Assembly: GCA_038373865.1 (NCBI GenBank)
Contig: JAXGGA010006589.1
Location: forward strand, 1 to 64,000
Source: Uloborus plumipes
Taxonomy: Eukaryota; Arthropoda; Arachnida; Araneae; Uloboridae
Direction: 5' to 3'
Length of the DNA stretch: 64,000 nt
In this document: positions 32,328 to 46,000 of the stretch, in pieces
Layout: each line of letters begins with the position of its first letter
Numbering within the stretch: the first letter of the stretch is position 1
Notes under the pieces: model-generated
What the model saw: the letters and a program-made list of their open reading frames with translations, nothing else
The model's database searches: none
Told to the model about the DNA's origin: nothing
Made by a program: the position numbers and the translations under genes

Positions 32328-35232
32328 ACAGTATTATATTTTATATAAAATATGTGATATTTTTAGATATGTCTCTTTAATTCCCATTTTAATGAAATAT
32401 TTATGTATGGATCAGATATAAGTATATCAATTTTTTGAAGGAATCAAAGTAATATTACTTAGGGGCTTTTTTGTAATAGTTCTATGAACTCAAAATTTGT
32501 TCTGCTCTTCACCCCCACCTCAAATATTCCCTTATACCATCCATTTTAAAAATTTACGTTTGGACAATGAAAATAGTTACATCTTGTGCTATTTAAAACT
32601 TTTTCATTTACATTTCTTTGTGCTCAGAAAAATAACAAATAATTATAATTACATACTTACATAAAAAAAATTAATTACATAAAAATAATTTTCAATTACC
32701 ATAGTTTAGTATTTGATGGCATGTTCGAAAGTTCAAATCTTTAAAGTATCCTAAAAACGTGCAATGTGATTAATATAAATTGTAACATATTTGTTACTTT
32801 AAACATCTTAATATGCATGAAGGTGGAAAAATTATTCAAAAACTGATCCAATACAAAAATTAAATGCTTTATTTCCAAAACATGACTTATACTTCTAATG
32901 GATCTTCTTTTTAGAAAATATGAATTAATGGGCGGGGGTGGGGGGGATTGAAGCTAAGAATGTTGAGTCTTTATGAATTTATCACAAGCAAGTCTTTATT
33001 TACATTTGTGGGGGGGGGGGGACACGTGCAGTATACAAAACTTTTTTGTGACCCCCTCCTCCTCCTGTTTTATCAGATCATTTTAGCAGAAATGGATTCA
33101 ACAGTGGTTGATAAATTATGAATTTAACTTTATAACTTAATGAAGATTAAAAGGATATGGTTAAAAGAGCTCTGTACCTTAAGCTAAGAAATTCAATACA
33201 TACCTTGATAATAGAAAACAAACTTATATTCAATTATAGCATATTTAACAAAGATGATTTTTATGTTGAATAACTTTTTTTTTTTTGGAGGATAAATTTT
33301 AAATAAAAATACAATTTTTTATGAATATCATTTTTTAATGGTCATTTCAACCACAGAATAGTGCACTTTTCGAAAACCTGAGCTGCAACTCATTGATAAC
33401 CATTCTCTGGAAAGAAAATACTGCCATGTATAGATGCATATTTGTCGACTAAAGACCAAGATATAGACAGTGTACTTTTATTTCAACCTAAACAATTGCT
33501 GTAATTTATTGTAACTAATACTTTTTGAATTTTGGAATAAAAATTGTTTTTATGAATAGCATGTGTTTTGAGTTTTAAGAAACATGAGAAATATTTTCTC
33601 CGGTGGCTGATCAACATTGTTTTAATTTTGTGTTCTATGTTATAGGCATCCTATGTTATAGGCAATTCTCTGTAAACTTATTTTCCATGTAGATGCTGTC
33701 TTGGCATATTTTTTTGAGATGTTCGTTTTTTTTTAATACTATTGCTCAGAAAATGAATCTATTATTTTAGTTCAAAAGAGGGCAAATTGAAATTTGTTTC
33801 TCTGAAAAGTCATGACGGGGGAAAAGCCACCTGCCATATTGCTAGGCAGGGGAATGTCACCAGAGGACAGGTTTTTTTTTTTTTTTTTTTTTTTGTTAGT
33901 TACATAATATTTGTAAAATAATTGGAGCATAATTAGTTACGAAACCATCGGTAAATATACATGCAAAAGCAAGGAAGACCATAATGATTCCATTAAAAAA
34001 ACTGTCTTTGAGAATCAAACAAAAAAAAGGTGAAAATGAAATGTGTATTATTCTGATTTTTTACCATTTAGAATGCTCAACACTTGCAATTTAAAAGAGA
34101 ACAAAACATTTGAATGTAGTATTTTTACATTCATTCTTTTTTCCTCATTTGAAATGAAAAAATGCGCTTTGTTAAATTTTAGAGTTTCAATGCATGAAAT
34201 GCTTTTAAAGACATTAAAAATATTGAGTATATACTCGATGAAATTCTGTTAAAAGAGACTCTTGAGAGCCCCCACTGAAATTAACATCGGATCAAAATAA
34301 ATTTCAGTATAACGAAATTTCCCTACAACAAAATAGCTTCTGTGGTCCTTTCTGCTGCGTTAAAACAGAATTGGACCATATGTGAAAATATATGCTCAGT
34401 TGTAAAAATATTAATGCATATTGCATGGAAACAGCCGATCAATAACTAAGGTTTAGCTAGGTTAGCGAATAGGGAGGTTTTCGATTTTTAATTTTCTTTT
34501 TAAATGATGGAGTTAACACACACGAATATCATTGGTGAAAACAATTTTTCAATATGAGAACTAGTTTTTTTTTTTAATTTACGCAAAGGTGATGTCACTG
34601 GGCTGGTGGATTTTTCGGTGTTTGACCGCAAAGTGCCAAGCTTTAGCGATAAACTTTGATATCAAGCCGAGCGAAACGGGTTTACCGTGCTTTCTTAGCG
34701 CTGTTTCCAAGGGTTGCCGATAATAGAATTGAATATGGTTTTCGCCATTTTAAAACAATCATCGCTGACAGGTTATTGGATTCCCCTTTGACAAATCTTA
34801 TTTCCATTGTTAATTATCGACTTAAACTAATAAATAACAAAGGAAAAAAGCTTTCCAATGAAAAGATGGTATAGCTGCAGTACAATTTTGGGGATGAAAG
34901 GCTGAAATTAGAGCTATCAGACGTCACTGGTTTCGCTTTCGAGGCGCGCTTTTTTCTGCGTAGGTTTTTTAAAAATTCATTAAAAATCGATCTTGTTTTA
35001 AAATTTGGCGATGGTGAATTTTTGTGTTTTGTAAGTCTCTTAACAATGTCTAGTAGTCAAAGTTGGAGTATTTAATAGGTTGAACTTCCCTATTGGTATA
35101 GAACTGTGTCCCAGTTCTTATGTTATTGAAATGACTAGGGCGTAACTATATATGCTACTTTGATCGGTTATTTCATGAAGTCATGAGAAATCTCTGGCCA
35201 AAATGTGATATTCTGGTACAAAAATAAAAGTA

Positions 35233-36126
35233 CAGTAGAACGTCAAAAATTTGGACTAGTTAAGACCATAGGTAGTTCAGATTTTTAAATTATTCGATTT
35301 TTTGAAAAAATCTAAAAAAATACCGTTTAGGAATGGTATGCCATTTAACCAAATTAAGTGGAAATACAATAGGGTGGGCCGAAAATGACTTTTTTTTTTC
35401 TTTTGATGATGAGGCGGAAAAGATGCCATTGGGGGAGAAAAGTGCACATAAAAAATTTGAAATTTTTGGGTCAATTTCTTGATTTGCCGCAAATACGATG
35501 AAGTTTGGAAAAAAAAAAAAGCAGTTTTTTCGAGATTTTTAGTACATTTTTTTTTTAAATTCTATTTTCGATGACGGGTAGGGCGGAAAAGATGCCATCG
35601 GGGGCACAGTAATTCCATAAAAAATTTGAGTTATGTGGTATAATTCCTTCCTTTTCCACAAATGCCTACAAGACTTGGCAATTTTCTGTTGTCTTCCACG
35701 TTTTAAACTCAATTTTGTCAAAACGTTAAAATGCTGTTTTCGCTTTACTTATCTGAAATAACTAAATTGTTTGTCACATATGATGCAGTTTTAGATGTTC
35801 GGTGCTGAAAATGTTTTGAAAATAATTTCCTAAAAACTTCAAAAAACTGCATTTTTTCCAAACTTCAACGTATTTGCAGCAAATCAAGAAACTGACCAAA
35901 AAGTTTCAAATTTTTTATCCGCACTTTTCTTCCCCAATGGCACCTTTTCCGCATTCCCCATCATCGAAATAAAAAAATCATTTTTGGCCCACCCTATTAT
36001 ACAATAGATATGTACAAAATATTGAATACAGTACATTTTTTTGAAAAAATCAACTCTCATTCTGAAGGTAAAGGAAAATTTATTAGAACTGTATGGAAGT
36101 GCATTCCGATTTTTGATGTTCTACTG
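35233..36126. mobile_element. pogo-like MITE, host of a nested element
   Basis: Termini CAGTAGAACGTCAAAAATTT and, inverted, CAGTAGAACATCAAAAATCG, flanked by TA (35231-35232, 36127-36128). Without the inserted piece at 35372-35994 the original element was about 270 bp. Confidence 0.82.
35372..35994. mobile_element. Nested palindromic element, 623 bp
   Basis: Ends GGGTGGGCCGAAAATGACTT and the inverse ...TTTTTGGCCCACCC, flanked by TA (35370-35371, 35995-35996). The word GGCGGAAAAGATGCCAT(C/T)GG occurs in direct orientation at about 35411 and 35581, and inverted near 35935. Several hairpins are therefore possible. Interrupts the pogo-like MITE. Confidence 0.82.
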
Positions 36127-36574
36127 TAATAAAATCATTTTACACTGCTCTTGACACAAATATGATATTTACCAGTCAATTATTAGAAATTACACAATAC
36201 TTGATTTGTCAGTTAGCTCCAGTGGCCGCCACTTATAAGAATCACATTTGTTCCAAACAGTTTTGATTCAATAAAGCTGGATATTGTTCTGTTTTTAACC
36301 ATTTGATTCATTTAAGCAGCTAATCCAATTAATCGGCATCCCCTGTATATATCTCTTGAAAATTTATATTTTTTATTACAGCTATAAAATTGGCTTTTCC
36401 TAGTTGTATGCTTTCATATAGAATGTTTCTAAATCGACTACGGATAAAGTACTAACCATTTTAAACAGTACAGGAGTAAACTGCAGCTTGGTTCAAAACT
36501 TAATGATCTGCAAACAAAAAACACTGCACACATGAATCAACAATAATAAAGCAATTTATTAAATTAAGTCTAGA

Positions 36575-37027
36575 TCATTGTATCCTCTTGGGTCTAGCTT
36601 TTCTTTTCATGCTCAAACTATCTGTACTCATACTGTCCAGTGATAGGGATGCTTTTGCAGGGTTTATGAATGTGGATATTATATAAAACAAATGGCTCAG
36701 GAGTGGAAGCAGTTTTGAGTAGTTGTACGCCAAGAAAAGAGTGATGACAGCAACGGGCAATGCAAGGACCGAGCCCTGAGTGACTTCTTGTTCAACCGAT
36801 TTCACTCGAGGCTGGAAATGAAATGTGAAGTGGTGAAATGATGTATTGGCGGTGAAAGTCTTCGATGGTTTTTCGAAAGAGAATGAATTGCTGGATAGGC
36901 TGGAATCAAGCTGCAGAACATAAAGTCTGTTGTCAATAGGCATAGATGGGAGGTAAAAGAAACTGCTCTGTCCCAAGGTGATTGAATGGACAATCTGATC
37001 TGGAGCTTCGTCTTTGTACAAGCGTAC
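36575..37027 (-). CDS. NOMO: NOMO terminal exon (membrane anchor and tail)
   Basis: 150 codons plus TGA (36575-36577). Contains ITLGQSSFFYLPSM, the VEQEVTQGSVLALPV approach to the membrane, the transmembrane helix and a Ser/Lys/Arg-rich cytosolic tail. An AATAAA on the minus strand sits at 36560-36555, only about 15 bp past the stop, so the 3' UTR may be very short or use another site. Confidence 0.95.
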   Translation of the reverse strand, partial: VRLYKDEAPDQIVHSITLGQSSFFYLPSMPIDNRLYVLQLDSSLSSNSFSFEKPSKTFTANTSFHHFTFHFQPRVKSVEQEVTQGSVLALPVAVITLFLAYNYSKLLPLLSHLFYIISTFINPAKASLSLDSMSTDSLSMKRKARPKRIQ

Positions 37028-40000
37028 CTATAAAAGTTATTTTATTCAATATTAAATATATATGAAAGATGCATTTTATACCTTTCAATTACAAAATATG
37101 AGAATATTGAATTGTTTAGATCAAGACAAATATTCCATTTCAACAAATACATGTGCATGCCCTCCAATCTTTTCAAGCAAGCAAGAATGATCACATTAAA
37201 AAAATTTCTTTTGAATAAACCAAAAGATTAAAATAAATAAAACAACTGGAAATAAGAATAACCTGAAAAAAAATAAAACAACTGGAAATAAGAATAACCA
37301 AATGAATTTTTACAAATGAGATGACATGCTTAATACTTAACTGCCGAACTCATAAGCAAGAAGTTCCAAAACTCAAAGTATGGCAGGTCGAGGCAACAAG
37401 AAAGATTTTTTCAATATCCCCCTAATACTTTCCCTCAAACACATCCTTTCACTCCTCCCCCTCCCTTTTTCCGTGCATCAGCCACCTATATGCATTTTAC
37501 TTTTTACAATGAGCAAAGTAATATATTTTCATTTCTTTCTATTTTTTTCACCACTCTGACATTGTTGATAGAGAATAAGATTCATATGCCATAGGTCGGG
37601 GCTCACATTCCAGCAAGGGAAGGAATGTTATTGATCCGTATAATACTTTTGGTCAGATCCTAATGTTATATAATCCACTTTAAACCCCGTCCTCCAACAG
37701 TCTTCAAGGAATTTTAATGTCAGCTTGTTTAGCAAAATAAAAGTGGGTAAAAAAGTGAGTCGTTAGGTCACAACCAAAGTTTATGCAGTATTTTACAGAA
37801 GGAAAATGCATTTTCTAGCAGGAAAACAAAAGATATAAATAATCATACCTTCAAAGTTTGCAAATATTCTTGACTAGTAATAACATTGCCACTAACATCC
37901 ATTTGACCATAATAGCGAAAAACTATAAGTCGCACACCAGTAATGTCACCATCTGTAACCTGAAACATCATTTTGGATTAGTGAAGAAAAAATTAAGCAT
38001 AGTTAAAATTATCATTAAAAATCATCTGTTTTTCACAATGCAGAGTTAATCAGTTTTTTAGAAGAGTATATTCATTTTTAGAATTAAAGAATGCCGTCAT
38101 CTCATAGCAACACCAGAATATCTGACTAATATTCTAAGGCTTGGATGTTCTACTGTTGCTCTGAGGGGAGGATATTTCCAATAATATCACATGAGCCCTA
38201 AGATTAATCACATCCCTAAATAATTGAAAATAATTAGAAAAGGATATTTGGCTTTATTTTAGTTTTAATTTTCCTTTCATTAAACCACTACTTTCCCAGT
38301 CAAAACAACCTAATTTTATCTTGATTTTTTTTCTTCTCCCTTCTAAACTATAACTATTACCCTGTTTACTAGTTTTTACTCAGTCATTCTTTCTCCCATT
38401 TTTTTAACACTCAGCTCAGCTGTGACTTTTTTTTTTTTTTCTTTTTTGTATAAAAATTGTTGGAAAAAAATTGCAGCTTACCAATTAACTTTTAGTAAGG
38501 AATGATTAGCTTAAGAGGAAAATTACATGCAAGGAATATATTTTGAAAAGTGTTCCTACTTCAAAAATATCAAGAAACTTATTTGTGACTGTACATTTTA
38601 ATTGAGCTAATATATTATTTGGAGCTTTTAAAATTCACCAGACCTACTCTTGAATTAAAAATTCAAAAAACTTTAGCTGAAAAGAATCCTAGCTCAGAAT
38701 GCTCTTGCTCAGATCTTTCTTTGTTTAAAAAAAAAAAATTATTAAAATCTGTCCATGTGTTAATAGCCCAAACAGTTGATGTTAATTTAACTTTTCGACC
38801 CTTCTCTTATTGTGTCAAGATGGTGGACTTTTTTTTTACAACATCCAAAGTAAATTTAAATGATTTCAATGTTTAACGAAAATTGAACTTCATATTATTT
38901 ACTTACAGTAATATTGCTTCTTTTTCGAGGCTCTTCATTTATTAACAACAACCTCCACTAATTGATTTTTGAAGGAACAAAATGTATTAGCTTTAGAGGC
39001 TTCAGATACAGATAGATTCCAGAAGAAAATCACAGGATTAATTTCAGTTTTCTTTTGTTACTAATTAACTTTGCCATCAGATCAACCTCAAAAATCTAGG
39101 AATCTAAAATCCAGACTTTTTTAGGAGTTAAGTTTTATTAATTCTTTTTAACTTTACTACATATCCAATTTCCACATTTCTCATGAAACGCACTTAAACT
39201 TTTAATTGGATAAAAATTTACATAATGCTATTAAAAGGCCCTGAGCAAGGCATTTTGTTAATGAACAGGAAAGTATGTGTCTGCACAAAATAAAAGAGAC
39301 TACTTGCAAAAAACAAAAGTTCATGCAACAGTTAGTTGCTAAAATGTTATTTGAAAATCAGCATAAAAAATTCTTTATCGGTTTACTTATTTTTATTCTC
39401 GTGTACATTATTCATGAAAAAGTAATTTGATATCATTGATTGTGTGTATACTAAATATTTTTTTAATTTTTCAGGTCTAATATATTTAGCTAGTTTAGGC
39501 AAAAGTGTTTTAATGTATTATTCCCATTTTATTTAACCTTGCCAATTTGATCATTGCTTTTTTTCAGGTTAAAAAACTATATTTCGTATGATATTTCAAA
39601 ATCATAAAAAATCGATTTCAATAACATATCTAAAATCCAAAATTGCCAGTCTAGCCGGCTCTGGATTTTCATTATTCAACTCTAACACAGAGTTTAAAAT
39701 CAAAAACAAACTTTTAAATGAAGTTCCTTCGGTGTGGCATGCTCTATGTGTTGATTAACTTCAGTATTTGGCTTCAGGTGCAACTTATAGTCGCATTCCG
39801 GCTGCAGACCTCGTATTCTGAAAGCTCCTCCTTGTTCACTAATGGCTTCCTCTTGGTATTGGCTGCACGATCCACTGGGCAGGCCTACAGCTTCAACTGC
39901 TATGCCCACCTCTGCCTCTCCGGTCAATGAAGTCACAGTGCCATAAACACTGTAGGCAACTCGTTTACCTCTGAAATAAAATTATGCATTAAAATTTCCT

Positions 40001-43000
40001 TCTGCAAAAACATATAATATACACATATGTATGATAACTTACTACTTACATCTATCTCAATGTCTTTTTTTTTTTTTTAACCATATCTATGTGGGTGTTT
40101 TTCTCTCTTTTTTGGGGGGTTATTGTTCTTGGAAGGTGCTTCATACTATTTGAGACAGGGTTTAAGCTGAGTTTAAAAGTTCTTTAGCATAAAAGCTAAA
40201 ACTAGAGAAAAGGCTTTAGCAAAATGCTAAAATGTCAAGAGTTAATAAATACTGAATATGTTTACATATTCTTATAACTACCTTTGTGCTTTCATCTCCT
40301 GTTGAAAGCTAAATTCAAAACTCAGCCATGACATCTTCAAAGAAATAAATTCACAGTAGGAAATGTTTCTTTGAAATTTCCAATGAAAATTTTTAAATTA
40401 TATCTAGAATGGAGGGAACCCAAGTTTTTTTGGAAGCCCTAACAAAACATTTTTTGGGGGAACATAATGCCCATTTAGACAAAATATTGTTCACCTTAAT
40501 AGCATTTTGTACATGCAGGCTACTATTTATAATAAATTTATGTTCGATATTGCCATACTTGCTTCCTCTCTTAGACTATGCATTGTGTTTTGCTCTTATC
40601 AGATTGGAGCAAAAAAGTGAAAGTACTTAGGCTTCATTTTCGTAATTTAGATAGTATTTTCTTATTTTACAAAAAATATATGACCTTAACCAAAACCCTG
40701 ATTTGCGAGGATGTGCAATCACCTTGAGGAGGGATAGGGAGCACCCTGAATTTACGCTGGTAGCAAAAATCAAGAATATCATTTGACAACCTGAGATAGT
40801 CTTCCAAAATATTTATTAAAAAATCCAATATAAATTTAAATTTTACTCATTTAAATGTAATTACATAGTTTAATTAATAAATTTGGATGAAAACTATTAT
40901 TTAAATGTTTACCTGATTTTTATTGCCACTTGAGTCCCCTCTTTTATGTCAATCATCTTTGATGCAGGATCAAAACTAAATTCTTTCAACATAGGCTTTA
41001 GAAAATACTGACCAGGTCCCAAGTCTAAAAATGATAGTCTTCCATTTTTCTGAGTCACACTATTTTTACGATAATCAGTTTCACCACTCAAGGACAATAA
41101 AACTCCAGCTAAAGGAGCCCCATCTTCATTTTCTACTTCCACAATTATTGATGCCAATTTGAAAGCATTAAAGTGGCCTATTTTATCCGCAGGTGAAAAC
41201 ACATAGCCCTCCACTTCAGCAGTGACAATATAATCTGTAATGTTCTCTAAAGGCCCAACGAGAAAATTTCCTGCTTCATCTGTCTTTGTTTCTGCATACA
41301 ATTCATAGGGTTTTTTGAAATATACTTTAATATTAGCCCCTTCGATTGGTGGCGTCACAGAACCATTGAGAAACAACCCCATTTTGCCTACTATTTCCAC
41401 GGCATTTTCTACACAGTCATCGTCAACTTTGATGACAGATGTGACAGGTCGGAACAGCAGCTGTTTTGATGTCACCTTCAGTTCTACTTCCGAATTTGGT
41501 TGCAAGAAGACTGAAAATGTGTATTTATAATATTCACCCTTCTTACCTACTGGCTCTTGCAGAGAAATGACATCTTCCAACTCACTTGTCTGCTTTTTCA
41601 CGTGCACTTTTATGTCTGTAACATTAAGTTCGGTAATGATTGATCCAGTGACTAAATGCTTCGATGGCGTCAAAATCAATTCTGTAGGATTATTTGTGTC
41701 AAATTTAAAAACATCTTTTTTATACATGTGGCAGCCAACTGGGGCAAATTCATATATTCCTTTTTCTGGAAGGCACAGAACATTCTTTGAAGTTTGAAGT
41801 TCCACAATGTGGAACTCTCCAGATGGATATTTCACTTTGAAGGATGAAGCATGTGTCAATAAAATAGAAGCTTGAAATCCAATCTGAGTCAGTTCAAGAT
41901 TAAGGATGTCTTTATCAACTATAGTGAATTTGATTGTTTTAGATTGAAAACACCAATCATCTTTTACCAGAGTCAATATGTAGTTTCCAGGTAGGCATTT
42001 TTCAAATTCAAAAGAACCGTCACTAGCGACTGCTACTTTTAAATGTGGTCTGTCATGAGACAATGGAGCAAGATCAAGCATAATATCCTGGCAATTCTGA
42101 AGACATTTCACTTTGCCCTTTACTTCAGCTCGGAACTGTTTGAAATCTATGTTCAAAATGGGCTCGTCACTTATTTCAATTATATGTTTTTCTGGGAAAA
42201 ATTTAAGCCCAAAACTCGCTTCTGCTTCAGAAACAACCACTTCAAGCTCATATTTCCCCGGTTTAGCATTATAACAGAATGAGCCACTTGAAGTAACAGG
42301 AACTATGAACTGTTCTTTGGACTTAAGAGTTCTGAGTTGTAAATTTCTGTTAACCTTATCTAAACCGACTGGATACTCATCAATTACGACTTGGCCACAA
42401 ATTGAAAACTTGCTAACATAAATATCGGGGAGTCTGGGTGTATTGGGATTTATTTTCATTTCAACTGTATCAAAGAGCATCAAGTCTTTCTTCATGTCTA
42501 ATTTATATGTTCCAGCTCTCATGTTCTCCAAATGGTATATTCCTCTAGTGTCCGAGGTTCCGTGAATTTCACCATCAATGAACACATCAACACCTGGCAA
42601 GCTCCTTCCTTTTGACCTTGTACCAATCCAACCACTAACACTGAACCCTTGAACCTAAAAAATAAATAAAAAGCATGAAATGCATGGGTTAGGTTTTCTT
42701 AAGTTGTTAACATAAAAGGTTATTTCAATTACTTACATTCAGATTTTTTTATGTTCATGATTTAAGCATGAGAATATGAGAATAAGGTAATTAGGGTAAT
42801 GCAATGTTTAAATGTACAAAACGTTGGATTTAACTTAATTTACTTTTCAAGCACTCAAAGGTATATATTTAATAAGAATAAGCTTTGAACTCAAATTTTG
42901 AGGTAAATTTCTGAAATTTTTTCAGTAACAAAAAAAAAAAAAAAAAGTTAAAAACAATAAAGGTGTAAAGGTTTAGAGGAACAATAAAGGTGTAAAGGTT

Positions 43001-46000
43001 AGAAGAAAGATGAAAAAAAAAATAACAAAATCAAATTTGTAGTGGATTTATTTTATTTATTTATTTATTTATTTATTTTTTTTTTTTTTGAAAAATTTAA
43101 TTACAAATATTCAAACAATTTCCTATTCATTAACCTATTGTTGTATTTTAATTAATTTTTAATTCAATCTTTCATGAAATCTATTTAGTGAATTATTTTC
43201 TGCTGCAGAATCATTATTTTCAGGCACTTTTTTTTTTTTACAGAAAATCTTAATTTATGTCTTTATATTAAAGAAACCCAGCAAATTTTTTTAAAAAATA
43301 ATCTATAAAATATGAATTTCAAGGTTGTTTATAAGCACTGAGCAAAATTGTAACTTTTCCATTGAAAACAAAAACAGTAAAGAAGAAATTATTTAAAGGA
43401 AGGATTCAGTAAGAAGATTTCACAGAATACTTTTGCATCAAAGATATCTGCTATTGATTATTTTTTAAATTTTTTTAATGACTTTTTCCTGAAAAGTCAT
43501 ACAAAAGTTATAAACATACACAATGCATGATTTTTTAACACAAAAACTAATCCAAGGTCGGTGGCTTTTACAACCTTAAGTAATATTGCTAATAACCATG
43601 GACAACCTCACAGTCATATTATTGAGAAGATATTTTACCTGGAAACTTTCTTTAATTTGATAGCTCCCTTCACTCACTTGAAAATTTATTTCTGGTGGGG
43701 AAACATCAAATTCAATGTGTTCTCCCTTGTAAAATGGTACAAGCTTGTAATTTCCTGGAGGCAATGATGGGAATATAAACTTCCCATCTTGACTGGAGGT
43801 AACATGGCAAAGATAAGGTACATTCAAGACTTGACTGTAGCCTTTCACCTTCTCAGGGGAACAGCCTCTAGGAACCTTCAGAATGTCACTTGAGAACAAA
43901 AGAAAATTCACACCTTGGATTGCTTGACCATCGCTAGAAACTGAACCGCTAACATCGTAACCAGCAATGACGATTTTATTCTCAGTCTTCAAATTGTCCA
44001 CAACGTGGATGGTTTCGGTACCTTGATCAAATATCCATATGGGATGATGTGCTTCAATGGTGTATTTTCCTGGATAGAGTTTGGAAAAACTGTAGTGCCC
44101 ACCTTCTGAGCTAGTGGTTTCATTCAGTACTGCCCCATCAGTGCTTTTGAGATATAGCTGGATTCCAGCCGGACCATTCTTTTTGTTGTGACTTAGAACC
44201 TGAGAAACACATAGAAGGAGTTCAAATTGTATTAAGAGCGCAGTTTCGTAGGTTTTCTATAACATTTTATTTAACATAAATCCATTGAACATTTAGAACA
44301 TAAAATATAAAACCATTGAATGCAACAACATATAATTATTTTTGTTTTCTGAAAGGGCGGATCTAAAAAGGTTTCAATGGAGGGGTGATTGATTTTATTG
44401 CTTATGCTTATCCTTTTCTACACGTCTCTGTTTACAAATGTTGGGCTCTGTTGCAAAACGTATCTTCAGGAAAGTCCTAAACCTCACTTCTGTTAGTGTC
44501 AAAGATAGTCTAAAAATGCTGTTTTTGAACTTCAATATTGAAAATTTATCAATGGAGAGCCTCCTCAAGGGAGGGGCAATCGCCCCCATTGCCCCCTTCC
44601 TTGTATCCACCCCTGGTTTTCAGTTTGCATGCCTATTGGTGGATCGTGGCTTTATGGGGCCTTAGGATAACTGCATTTCTGGGGGCAATCAACTACATAA
44701 ATCTCGAACCCAGCCTAGCTTTTTGGACATTACTATAGCAAAAAAGTACAAAAAAACTACATCTCGAAGTAAAATTTTGTTTTCAAAAATCAGACAAAGG
44801 CCTTATGAATTGTAACTACTCTATATACAATAATAAATGTTTCAAAAAAATTATCTCGCTCAACTAAAACATTTTCATAAGTTAGTTTTTTCATTTCAAA
44901 CTAATCTCATTATATCATCTTTAAACCAATGAGATGAAAAGTTATTTATACCTTTTATCTCCCATTTGATGGCCAGTTTTCATTTTAAATGTAGACAATA
45001 TTCAAAAAAAATCTATGCTTCAAAGCTAATTAAGATGCAGTAGAGTCCGAGTTACCTGATCTTTGATTATATCCACCATTTCTGCTACCCCATTGTTTCT
45101 TGAAAATCAAAATAAAATCATTTAAATCTCTAAACTTCAATGAAATGCAAGAAGAATAAATGGCAAAATTAGTGTGTGTGTGTGATGTAGAAACTAATTA
45201 GGAGAAGCTGTCTATTAAATCAGCTACAGTCACTGCAGTCTTATTTCAGTGGCAAGCACATTATTGCAAAATGTTATAGTACGTTTCTCTGTACAAAAGG
45301 CCTAATTATCAAATAGATTAACTAAGTTGTTGTCAAGCCACCCCCTACCCCAGAATTTAAAGATTCTCCCCACTCTGAATGACTAAAATTGTTTCAGTTG
45401 TTGGACATTATTTAAGAAAAAGAATAAAAATTCTCTTTTGCTAATTTCCTTTTTTCTCCTGCTTATTTAACTTTTAACTGTCATAATATAACACTTCAAT
45501 ATTTTAATTGTGCCTTGTCTGTCCATTTTATCAGGTTTTTCCAAAATTTCTTATAAAAGACCACTTTTTTGTGAAATGAAATGTGACATAATAAATACTT
45601 ACTTGACCAGTAACCATAAAGCCTTTGAAGATGAAATTTATATCTTTGTTCAAACTGCATGGATCTGACACACCATCAACATGTACTGACACAGCACTTG
45701 GTTCAAAGCTCCACCCTGCTGGAGGCTCTATCTTCAGAATGTAGTCACCTTTGTCATAGATTGGAATCAAATAGTAGCCATTGTGAGGGGCGCAATCTGT
45801 GTGATATTTCAAGCTGCCATGCTTTGTGTAGCTGAAAAATATGAATAATATTAACAAGATAAAAAAAATCTTACAGAGATAAAAAAAAAAAAAAAACTTT
45901 GTGCAAAGTTTTAAAAAATATGTCTACAAATGAAATTTTTACTCTCAAGAAACTTCAGGGTGAAACGTCAGAAACTGGATATGCTGATGATTTGACTACC

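Larger units (their letters stand above)
31307..36574. other. Convergent intergenic region, USP to NOMO
   Basis: Holds the USP 3' UTR and polyadenylation sites, homopolymer runs (for example T at 33871-33894 and G at 33007-33020), the nested foldback at 35233-36126, and an unassigned stretch near 34600-34950 with higher GC. No conserved coding sequence was seen on either strand. Confidence 0.6.

Noticed and set aside
34656..34874. 72-codon frame in a GC-richer patch between USP and NOMO
   Set aside because: Looks protein-like in places but I recognise no family, and there is no start or splice support. Left as unassigned repeat.
41315..42282. Plus-strand frames of 71-79 codons
   Set aside because: Complements of the NOMO coding exon 40913-42654.
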